NCBI GenBank assembly: GCA_964017065.1
Contig: OZ024789.1
Coordinates: 2,414,657 to 2,478,656, forward strand
Length of the DNA: 64,000 nt
Direction: 5' to 3'
DNA from: Haliclona indistincta
Lineage: Eukaryota; Porifera; Demospongiae; Haplosclerida; Chalinidae
Shown here: piece after piece, positions 34,814-49,300 of the stretch
Layout: every line of letters starts with the position of its first letter
Position numbering within the stretch: the first letter of the stretch is position 1
The notes under the pieces: model-generated
Seen by the model: the letters and a program-made list of their open reading frames with translations, nothing else
The model's database searches: none
What the model was told of the DNA's origin: nothing
Made by a program: the position numbers and the translations under genes

Positions 34814-37800
34814 TAGGAAACAGTGCTGTTAAACATGTCTCACATGAACTACTCACTCACCAAACAGGCTGATACCCAGACTAGCTCCGTGAGGTTTCTG
34901 TAACAGCACAATCAACTGACCATTAGTGTTACCCAGCTCCTCTGAGACACAGATAAAAAAAGATAAAAAACATGTAATACAACAGACAGACAAAATAGAA
35001 GCACATGCACAGTATTATCGTATAGCGGGAAATTTTGTGGGAGAAAATTTTCGCGAATTACGAGCTATTCGCGAAAATACATGTATTATTCGCGAATGTC
35101 TTGTTTTTGCTGAGAAAGATAGGGCAATAGCACTGATCCGTGAAAATATTATTCACCAAAAGCTTTATCTCGTGCATCCGCGAAATTTTTCTCCCACTAT
35201 ACAGTAGATTAGTAGCCATCAGAAAGACAGTACATGAAAAAAACCGAATGACACTTTGAACAAATGACACTTTCTCATAATTATTCGAATAATAGTCACA
35301 AGTTAAACCAACTAATATTCGAAGTTAATTAATAGCTAGTAAATGAGAACAAGAACTACATATTTGTTACAAAATAAATTATCACCATCATCAAGGCTTG
35401 GAATTATTAATATGTGGACTATTGTACAAGTACCCAGCAATGTAAAACGCACAATAAACCCACTTGGCTATAAACGAACAGCCGTAAAAGCATTCAAGTA
35501 CTGTCAAATATTCTAAAAATCTGATTATTTGTTTCAGCACTAATTGTATATGAACCAGGGGGTCCCACAAAAAAAAGTTTCCGACACCAGGCCCAAAAGT
35601 GGGTGGGTGGGTCAGAGGTAAATTTTCGAAAAAGGTCACTTTGTGTAAAATTTAGCCATGACATAAATTGCACTTTAAAGTTATTTTGAACTGTTTTAAA
35701 GCAGGTTTTTACTAACTATACATGTACTACCTAGCTACTGCTTGTTATGAACATGTTTGTAACCAAAAATTATGAAAAAAAAGCAGAACAAAAGATCAAG
35801 AGACTATAACATAGATTGTAGATTCACTCACAGTATACAATCTGCATACAATAATAATAATAATCAACAATGATAAGCAACAGATAAGTTACTAGTGTGT
35901 TTAGCAGCATGCAATACTGTCAAAGTGATCAGTCAAGTTAGGAGCCGACTTGCACCTTGGCCTTTTGAAACTTGCCAACCGACAGAACTTGTGTGCGCTC
36001 CTCTCGGGTGATTTGAAAGAATGCAGGCAGGCTTGTACGTTCATGGCGCGGTCTTCATAGTGGGTGGCCATATTGTACTTCCAGTGTATTTGGTCGCATA
36101 GCGTGCACTTAACTGGGATATTGTTGCATGGAGAACGAGCATTCCGTTTAGCTGCACTTCTCAAAGAAAACTTGTAAAAGTACTCACAGTCTGAGTCACT
36201 GTGAGTGGAACTTGGAACTGCACCGATCTTCTGGAAGAAACTATCCATACGCCGCAAACAAGACGTTGAACCAAGAAATTGTCTGTGCCGCTTGCTACGC
36301 TTGTGCTCAGCTTGGTGGTACGTGCTGAGTCCGGTGAGCTCGAATCCACACTCGCAATGCTTCCGCTTCCTGCAGGATCCGCTACTGTCAGCGTTCATCA
36401 TCTGTTCGTCACTCGCGATCGACGATCTTCATGGAGGGGCGTGTACCATCAATTATAATGAATTTCAATAAACCAATATTTATGAATATCATTACATGAC
36501 GTAATATGACGCAGTGGGTGGGTGGGTAGAGAAGCAATGTAAAAAACCAGCCTGGTGTCATAGATTTTAGCCACTGGGACCCCCCGATATGAACAGATGT
36601 TTTACAGAGTGCCGTGTTAATTATATAATTGATAGTATCTTGACTCACTGTGACAGGTGACGTCATATTCTATCAGTAGAGAGCATCGTGTAGGGAATGA
36701 CTTGAGGAGGTGAGAGGCCTCCGTCTGTGAGGCATTGGTCATGTCATGGCCGCCTATCTGGAGTATCCTGTCACCAGCTTTGAGTATGCCCTTCCTGAGA
36801 GAGGGGATGGGAGAGTGAGAGAGAGAGAGGATGGGAGAGAGTGAGAGGAAGGGAGAGAGAGGGGATGGGAGAGAGAGAGTGAGAGGAAGGGAGAGAGAGG
36901 ATAGGAGAGAGAGAGGATGGGAGAGAGAGGATGGGAGAGAGAGAGGATGGGAGAGAGAGAGGATGGGAGAGAGAGAGAGGATGGGAGAGAGAGAGAGAGA
37001 GAGGATGAGAGAGAGAGAGAGGATGGGAGAGAGAGAGGATGGGAGAGAGAGAGAGAGAGGATGGGAGAGAGAGGATGGGAGAGAGAGAGGATGGGAGAGA
37101 GAGAGAGGATAGGAGAGAGAGAGAAGATGGGAGAGAGAGAGAGGATGGGAGAGAGAGAGAGAGGATGGGAGAGAGAGAGAGAGAGAGAGGATGGGAGAGT
37201 GAGAGAGGATGGGAGAGAGAGAGAGGATGGGAGAGTGAGTGAGTGGCTGTCACTCACTTATAAGCTAAAGATCCTTGCTTCACGTGAGATATTGTCAACG
37301 GTCTGTTCTCTAATCTACCACCTACATGTATATGCAATTAAAGATACGAAAAAAACATTGTTGTAACATCATTTTCATTGTGAGAGAAGTTGTGTGCTAT
37401 GCATGTGGTGTGTTCACTGACCACTGATAATGAATCCGAAGCTTTTGTTCTCATCTTTCGGTAGAGAAATGGAGGCAGTCTTCAGTACCATGTCATCAAG
37501 CTGAGATACTGAGAACGAGGAAATAATGTTAAAGAATGAGCGAATAGCTGGGTCATTGTCTATGTAAGTGAGTGAATGAGTGAATGAGTGAGTGAGTGAG
37601 TGAGAGAGTGAGTGAGAGAGTGAATGAGTGAGTGGATGAGAGAGAGAGAGAGAGAGAGTGAGTGAGTGAGTGAGTCAGTGCTAGCAAGTCATAAGTCAAG
37701 TTGATGGCTCATGTCTGTCCTTCACTCACCTACAGGTCCCTCGAATGCTATCTCTAGGTTGACCACACTGCCTGAGTTCTGGAGCAGAGCCTCTACCTCT

Positions 37801-37988
37801 GAGTTCTTGAGATGTTCGGTTGCTGTGCCGTTTATACTGAGAATACGATCACCAACCTGCAGGGCATCGCTCCTGAGAGAGCGAGAGAGAGGGAGAGAAG
37901 GAAGGAGGGGGAGGGAGAGAGAGAGACAGAGAGAGGGTGGGAGGGATAGAGGGAGAGGGAGGGAGGGAGGGAGGGAGGGAGGAAGGGA

Positions 37989-38044
<56 letters not shown>

Positions 38045-38613
38045 GGAGAGAGGGTGGGAGGGAGGGAGGGAGGGAAAGGGATGGACGAAGGGAGGAAGAG
38101 AGAGAGAGAACAGTGCATTGAAAACCTGTCTATAATGCTGCCTGTTTACAGCAGCTCCAAGCTAAGGACCAACCCACCAATAGTGGTCACTACCTACCAG
38201 GCTACAGTACCTTGGGAGCAGTGGTACATTATATCCTATGGTAGGCAAACCAATTTGTCTCCAATTAGTCAATAGCTCAACTCATTAACTAGACAAGCTC
38301 CAATGGGCACTAGTACCACATTATCTGACCACACTACACAGCAGCACTCACAGTCCAGCTACTCCACCAGGTCTGACAGCAGCTACATGGACTGGAAAGT
38401 TCTTATCAACACCACCTAGGAAGGGGGGAGAGGGAGGGGATAGAGGGGGAGGGAGGGAGAGAGGGAGAAAGGGAGGGAGAGAGGGAGGGGAGAAAGGGAG
38501 GGGGAGGAGGGAGGAGAGAAAGGGAGGGAGGAGAGAAAGGGAGGGAGAGGGGGAGGGAGGGAGAAAGGTAGAGAGGGAAGAGAGAAGGAGAGAGGGGAAA
38601 AAGGCAAGAGAGA

Positions 38614-38676
<63 letters not shown>

Positions 38677-39778
38677 AAGATAAATACAGTGTACCTGAGT
38701 ACCATGCACAATTAAGCATAATAATTCCTGATGTGGCTTATCATACATATCACACAGGAAATACGGCTAGTCAACTCAAGCATGCTTTAAAATTCTAATA
38801 CCTCAACACCAGACAATAACAATAACTATCACAGGTTAAAACAAGAGTATATTGTACAGACCATTGCAAGTTGCTTGACAGCAGAGACTGTGAAATGGGC
38901 GTCGGTATATAACATAGTTAGCCTAGTAGCCAACGCCCATTTTACAATTTCTGCTGTCAAGCAACATGCAAAGGTCTGTGGAGAATAAACGCAAACAAGC
39001 AATGACTTGGTCTCACCTTTTATGATGAGGCCGAGAGGTAGAGAGGATTGTCTCAGTAGCTCCACATAGGCTACTTCAGATTGATAAGACTGACCTACAC
39101 ACAACATGGTCACTATTGGTAATGAGTTGATAACAGGGACTTACCCCCTGAGGGAGGAAGGTGACCATCATTACTGAGAGATAAAGAGAGGGGAGAGAGA
39201 GAGGGAGAGAGAGAGAGACAGAGAGAACAGAGGTTAAAATAAAGAGAGAGTAGATTCCTTTGAACTTACTATTCTGAGTTTTGGGCAGGCATCGAATCTG
39301 TGAGGGAGGTGAGAAATATGGATAAAAGTATGCAGTACAGTGCAGTGTAACCTGAGCTAGCGGTCATCTGGGTAATATCTAATACAGCCACAAGCTAGAG
39401 AGAGTCCCACGGAATCATACAACTATAATACATAACATGTACGATGCAGTCACCTGTCATTTAAACTTGGTAAGGGAGACCAGATAAGTTAGGTTCAATT
39501 GTCAATTGAAAAATCGAATTGTCACTATCACGGCATGGTAACAGAAAGCTTGCTACAGTACCAGACTACTGGATTCTGACTAGCAGTTGTCAAACAGAAT
39601 GATAAGTAAAATATTATTTCATGATTATTTGAGGTTTAAACTTTAGATTCTTCTAAAATGAATTATCGACTATGTGCATCTACCAAACACACCACTATAG
39701 CTATTCATCTCTTCTCTCACCTCTCCTTCTTCCTCCATCTCTGGTCTGCGGTTTGAAGCAGGCAAACAATGATGACAT
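27582..39778 (-). CDS. GRIP: GRIP-type seven-PDZ scaffold protein, full length
   Basis: Minus-strand exons: 39721-39778, 39270-39297, 39145-39173, 39017-39094, 38352-38415, 37730-37872, 37422-37508, 37258-37321, 36649-36794, 34861-34941, 34651-34714, 34133-34311, 32887-32961, 32591-32765, 31973-32112, 31569-31856, 30287-30385, 30160-30223, 29545-29693, 29379-29401, 28243-29289, 27582-27758; 1085 residues (human GRIP1 has about 1128). Seven PDZ domains are arranged 3 + 3 + 1. Ligand-binding loops seen: LPLGLIIKG, SFGFIISGG, ASLGISLFG, GFGMSLQGG, LNLGISIGG, SSLGIRLEG, DLGFSVSDG. The linker before PDZ7 has KELEGTIMN, and PDZ7 continues GVYVKSLKPGSPAD, RIIKVND and DCCAVLP, ending near RNPLASGQ; this order is diagnostic for GRIP. 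In vertebrates GRIP binds receptor C-termini (AMPA receptors, ephrins) and motors in the cytoplasm. It is divergent from ANAPC4, with 450 bp between the starts. Confidence 0.9.
27825..27996. mobile_element. TA-target MITE in a GRIP intron
   Basis: Begins TAGTGCGTTTACACTAGC and ends with the reverse complement GCTAGTGTAAACGCACTA. The truncated GRIP copy keeps only its right end (about 16650-16672), so a deletion occurred after duplication. Same family as 18973-19151. Confidence 0.8.
29807..29972. mobile_element. TA-target MITE in a GRIP intron
   Basis: Counterpart of the element at 18973-19151 in the matching intron, so it predates the GRIP duplication. Ends GCGTTTATACTAGCAAC and GTTGCTATAGTGTAAACG. 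Confidence 0.7.
30391..30750. repeat. purine-rich GGGA/GAGA tract before a GRIP acceptor
   Basis: G/A-only low complexity on the plus strand, starting a few bases from the acceptor of exon 30287-30385. The reading frames across it have no coding value. Confidence 0.9.
30884..31396. mobile_element. cluster of three foldback elements with ACAGCGGTTTT ends
   Basis: Element 1, 30884-31071: ACAGCGGTTTTCCTGCTTCT pairs with AGAAGTAGGAAAACTGCTGT and encloses a long complementary stem (CGTAGACCGTAGAGCGTCAC). Element 2, 31156-31211: perfect hairpin GTCAACACCACACCTCTCCC with a loop of a few bases. Element 3, 31242-31396: ACAGCGGTTTTATT to AATAAAACCGCTGT. The matching intron of the truncated GRIP copy (around 20010-20240) lacks element 1 and has shorter forms of the others. 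Confidence 0.7.
32118..32580. repeat. purine tract followed by a (GAGT)n microsatellite
   Basis: 32118-32270 is a GGGA/GAGA tract at the acceptor of exon 31973-32112; 32275-32580 is about 75 units of GAGT with a few GTAA variants, reaching to the donor side of exon 32591-32765. The truncated copy has only a few GAGT units at 21027-21050, so the microsatellite expanded or shrank after duplication. Confidence 0.9.
33345..33932. mobile_element. terminal-inverted-repeat element in a GRIP intron
   Basis: Ends CTAGCCTCGTCCCC and GGGACGAGGCTAG, with further complementary sequence inside (TTTCGCAACGAAACG and CCTGGTATCTATTGCA). It is flanked by TGTGTGT on both sides, which may be the target duplication. 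Related end sequence occurs near 53770-53790. Superfamily not assigned. Confidence 0.65.
33953..34132. repeat. (TG)n microsatellite with TGAGTA interruptions
   Basis: About 180 bp of TG repeats immediately downstream of the donor of GRIP exon 34133-34311. The gene strand reads (CA)n. Confidence 0.95.
34340..34640. repeat. (GAGT)n/(GAGA)n microsatellite in a GRIP intron
   Basis: The whole intron between exons 34651-34714 and 34133-34311 is GAGT, GGGT and GAGA units. Reading frames across it are artefacts. Confidence 0.9.
34733..34812. repeat. (GA)n tract before a GRIP acceptor
   Basis: Purine tract at the acceptor of exon 34651-34714, pyrimidine on the gene strand. Confidence 0.9.
35020..35202. 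mobile_element. short terminal-inverted-repeat element in a GRIP intron
   Basis: GTATAG and TGGGAGAAAATTTTCGCG on the left pair with CGCGAAATTTTTCTCCCA and CTATAC on the right. About 180 bp, no coding capacity. Confidence 0.6.
35556..36586. mobile_element. hAT-type element with 8-bp target duplication
   Basis: ATATGAAC is duplicated at 35548-35555 and 36587-36594. The element starts CAGGGGGTCCCA and ends TGGGACCCCCCG. An 8-bp target duplication and CAGGG-type ends are characteristic of the hAT superfamily. It carries one reading frame (35901-36401, minus) and no transposase catalytic region, so it is non-autonomous or internally rearranged. Confidence 0.8.
35901..36401 (-). CDS. zinc-finger-like protein inside a hAT-type element
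   Basis: Uninterrupted 166-residue frame starting MMNADSSGSCRKRKHCECGF. It contains HQAEHKRSKRHRQFLGS, a serine-rich acidic middle, and VKCTLCDQIHWKYNMATHY, a C-x2-C ... H arrangement like the BED-type or C2H2 DNA-binding fingers of hAT transposases. The Lys/Arg-rich composition fits a nuclear DNA-binding role. It lies in sense orientation inside the GRIP intron between exons 36649 and 34941. Domain assignment is by pattern only; it may be a decaying transposase N-terminus that happens to remain open. Confidence 0.5.
   Translation of the reverse strand: MMNADSSGSCRKRKHCECGFELTGLSTYHQAEHKRSKRHRQFLGSTSCLRRMDSFFQKIGAVPSSTHSDSDCEYFYKFSLRSAAKRNARSPCNNIPVKCTLCDQIHWKYNMATHYEDRAMNVQACLHSFKSPERSAHKFCRLASFKRPRCKSAPNLTDHFDSIACC
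36797..37250. repeat. (GA)n/GGATGGGAGA repeat filling a GRIP intron
   Basis: Tandem GGATGGGAGAGAGAGA-like units from the acceptor of exon 36649-36794 to the donor of exon 37258-37321. On the gene strand the intron is almost all pyrimidine with periodic CATCC. Confidence 0.9.
37561..37677. repeat. (GAGT)n/(GAGA)n microsatellite
   Basis: Tandem GAGT and GAAT units in the GRIP intron between exons 37730-37872 and 37422-37508. Confidence 0.85.
37874..38110. repeat. purine tract before a GRIP acceptor
   Basis: GAGA/GGGA tract directly at the acceptor of exon 37730-37872. Confidence 0.9.
38418..38685. repeat. purine tract before a GRIP acceptor
   Basis: GGGA/GAGA tract directly at the acceptor of exon 38352-38415, ending in pure (GA)n. 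Confidence 0.9.
38856..38979. mobile_element. foldback element (124 bp) in a GRIP intron
   Basis: ACAGACCATTGCAAGTTGCT at 38856 pairs with AGCAACATGCAAAGGTCTGT at the right end; the stem continues through GACAGCAGA and AATGGGCGT. It folds over nearly its full length. Confidence 0.75.
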
Positions 39779-40228
39779 AGTCAACATCACATCAGTAGCC
39801 GCTGGGTCTGGCAAGAACACTCAGAGCTGACAAAGAAAGGGGTGTGACACACCCAGGATAACACAGCTAGCCCCTAAACGTCTCTCAGTTGACTAAAACT
39901 CTCAAGACAACCTGCTCAACACATGAAGAAGGAAGAAGATTCGAGAAATTGTTGATTTGTCCAGTTACTCGTGTCTGGTTATCTCATCGTCTCTTCAGCC
40001 GTTTCGTTGTTGTAATGGTCGACTCACTAGTGGTAGGGTTTCACACAGCGCCTGACGATCACTGAGCTGGAGGCACACAAACAGACAGGTATGAAGAGAT
40101 TGGCTGGTTGTCGGTATTATCGGGAACACGAGAATGAACGGGAAAAGGCGGGGTGTCCGGATTTGTGTTTATTGAATTACGGGCGTGAACGGAAAGTAGC
40201 GGCACCAACCACCCACGTGTAGCATGCA
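39779..40228. promoter_or_regulatory. bidirectional upstream region of GRIP and ANAPC4
   Basis: 450 bp between divergent start codons. The stretch 40018-40228 (including GGAAAGTAGCGGCACC and CACCCACGTGTAGCA) is repeated in altered form at 52440-52645 before the copied ANAPC4 exon. CACGTG at 40213-40218 is an E-box. No TATA box. Confidence 0.5.
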
Positions 40229-46107
<5,879 letters not shown>

Positions 46108-46320
46108 CCCTATCATCAACTGAATAACTACCATTAACTACACATTATGTACATCTAGAGGAATTGTTTGAAATAATTATTGTAACAAAGATTTACAAAG
46201 TAGTTGCACCTGCAAATTTTTACCTGGCTTAAATAACGTAAGTTAGTTCAAACAGCACTAGTTGAGTGTGTATTAGAGATCCGCTATAGTAGTTGAGACA
46301 CAGCTTGTTAGGTCACCAGC

Positions 46321-49300
46321 TCACTGGTCTGTGATGGAGGCTATAGTGAGAGCACACACAGTGAGATAGTAATGAGGTGTGCAGTCTGACCTACCTAGTA
46401 GCTCCATGATGTCCCTCATGCTGGGTCGATCAGCTGGTCTCTCACTAGTACACCTCCTTACAAGGGACACCATGGCTGTCCACTGGATTTGCAGTATCTG
46501 AGCCTCTTTCTGTGCTGGACTGGACTCGGGAAACCTTCTAATACACATCTCTATCAGCAAGACTCCATAACTGAAGGTGTCCATTTTAGGAGAGTGCTGG
46601 TTGGGATAGCGAGCCTCAGGAGCAGCATAAGCTGGGCTGCCTGGAGCAGCTGTAGCAACAGCATTCATAAACTGAGCAGAGCCATAATCAGAAACCTTTG
46701 CCCGCCAGCCATTAGGAAGGGGCTCGAGTAGCACATTGGCACTGCTGATGTCACGATGGATGATTGGAGAGGGTATCCACTGGTGTAAATAGCGCAGGGC
46801 ACATGCCAAATTTTGGGCAATAGAGGTTATCTGTACTTGTGTTAAAACAACTCGCTTTTCCAACTCCCTGCGCAGGCTGGTAGGCATAAGCTCTGTGAGG
46901 ATCACTGCTTCTCTTTCTCTCGTGGCTCCTATGAACAGTAACAGGTTGGGATGACGGATCTTGGCTGCAATTGTCATTTCACGTGAGAACAAATGCTGGT
47001 TATATTCTGAGATAATCATGTTGTGAAGAAATTTTGCAGCCACTCGGAGACCACGGAAATTGGCAATCTTTACTACTCCCCATCCTCCACTACCAAGCAC
47101 CTCCTCAGTAAGCTCCACCTCCTCTCTCCTCACCACCCAGTGGGGCTGCTCCTCCCTCCCCTCATCAATCCTCACGACTGACAGCTGGAGATGCGAACAT
47201 ATAATACAGTAACAACAGTGATGATATCACTATGACATCACTGACCTGCTGTCTGTGCTGCTGGATCTGTTGCTGAGACTGAGTGTTGGCTGTCTGTAGC
47301 TGGTAATTCTCTCTCATCACCTGCTGTGACTCTTCCGTCATCAAGTGTAGGTCTCGTTCAATCCACTCCTTCTCCCTGGTCACTTGCTCCTTCTCCCTAG
47401 TCACTTGCTCCTTCTCTCTGGTCAGTTGCTGGTTCTATTACAGTGGCTACCATCAATAAATTAACACATGTACATGTACTGTGATAAAAACCTGTTCTGT
47501 CAATTGTTGATTCAGTTGTTGCTCCCTCTCCATGGCCTGCTGTGACTGCTGTACCACCTGATTGAGAGTGGTTTCAGTACGATTGACTAGGTGATGATGT
47601 GCACATGTATATGTTCCGCGCTTTTTAGGAATTTGCGCTTTCTCGAGAAAGCGCAGCGCTTTTTAGGAATCCCTTCTAACACCTATAGTACTGTAGCAGA
47701 AAGCTATTTTGTGGCGATTCTTGAGCGACAACTTCAGAGCCGTGTAACAACAGGAGTTAAACCTTAGAAAGCGCAGTATCCATTGCGCTTTCTGTGACTG
47801 CACTTTCTGGAGTAAGCGCAGCGCTTTCTAGAGAAAGCGCAAATTCCTAAAACGTGCGGAACATATTTACCTGTTCCTTCTCTGTAGTCACTTGCTCCTT
47901 CTCCCTGGTCACTTGCTCTTTCTCCCTGGTCACTTGCTCCTTCTCTCTGGTCAGTTGCTGGTTCTCTCTGGTCAGTCTCTGCTCGACCTCCCTGGCTCTC
48001 TCCCTCTCCTGCTGCAGTTGTTGCTGTACCTGTGCAATGTGGTATCATTACTACTACTACACTAACAACATTGTTAGTCACAGAGAGGGAACTATCAATG
48101 TCTCACCTCCTCTAGCTCCACTGCAGTACTCCTCCATTTTGACACCATCTGCTGGTACTCTCTCTTGTCTTCCAAGGCTGTTCCCTCTAATATCCTACCC
48201 ACCACCCACTGCCCACCATCTTCCTGCAGGACTGGATGGGAGAAAGGAGCTTTTATGTCTACAGTACACATGTACCACTGCCCAGTGTCTCTCACTATAG
48301 CTGCTGTACTGCATGGACAATACATTGATAGTACTCACTCAATTCAATGAGGGCAGTGTGGGATAGATTAGCAGAACCAAATGATCTCCATCCACCAAAT
48401 ATTACCAGTAATACACTGTGTGGTGATAGTTGTAGAGCAAAAAGTGAGTGAAAACATCGTTTAGTCACAGAGTCAGGGAGGGATAGCTGAAGAATGTATA
48501 CAATATCAAACCAATCTTGAATGTGTCTAAGATACAAACACTACACCTTCTTCCACTGGTTGGTAGTGAGGTCACCAATCCAACAGTCGCTGATAGTACT
48601 TTGCCCACTAGTGATCCCTCCCACTATCACTAGTAGTGGACCACTCACACATGTGGTAGCATGATTCATTCTCCACTCAGGCCATTCCACTGATCGGTTG
48701 ATAGGTTTGTTGATCCTGGTCCAGTGCTGGTAAGAGGAAGAGCAGACTCATCCTGGGCCATCACTTTATAACAGACATGCTCACAGCACATAACATGATG
48801 TGTTAGCAATAGTGTATGTGATTACACTGTACACAATATGCTGCTATTTGTATGAATACAGTATACTAGAATAGTGTTTTGTGTTGGTCTATAACCATTG
48901 ACCAATGTCTAACACACACTATCACACAATCCTCATAACACTCACCACAGTATCTCTACTCAGCTCAACTATCAACAGTTGATCACTGTAGGCTCCTGAT
49001 GCACTCTTACCACCAAACACTGCAGCTCTTTTCTCACCCACTGGAGTAAGTGTGAAACAGTCACATGGAGGAGGAGGCTGTCCAGTAATGCTTGGTGAGC
49101 TCCACTTTCCTACAGGAGGTAATGACATCGCATAATTTTTGATAACTGGGGTGTCATAGTCTATTGGGCTATAGTACAGCCATGGCCAGGAGTCAATAAT
49201 CGATCAAGACTCTTAAAGGCAGGTCGATCATGGACTCCTGCCATGGCTGTACCACAGTTTGATATTGATACTCAACATATACAATCGCGTTCATTGTTAA

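Noticed and set aside
33939..34856. A 305-codon minus-strand frame with Thr-His and Ser-Leu repeats
   Set aside because: It reads through GRIP exons 34133-34311 and 34651-34714 plus the microsatellite introns between them; the introns just lack stops.
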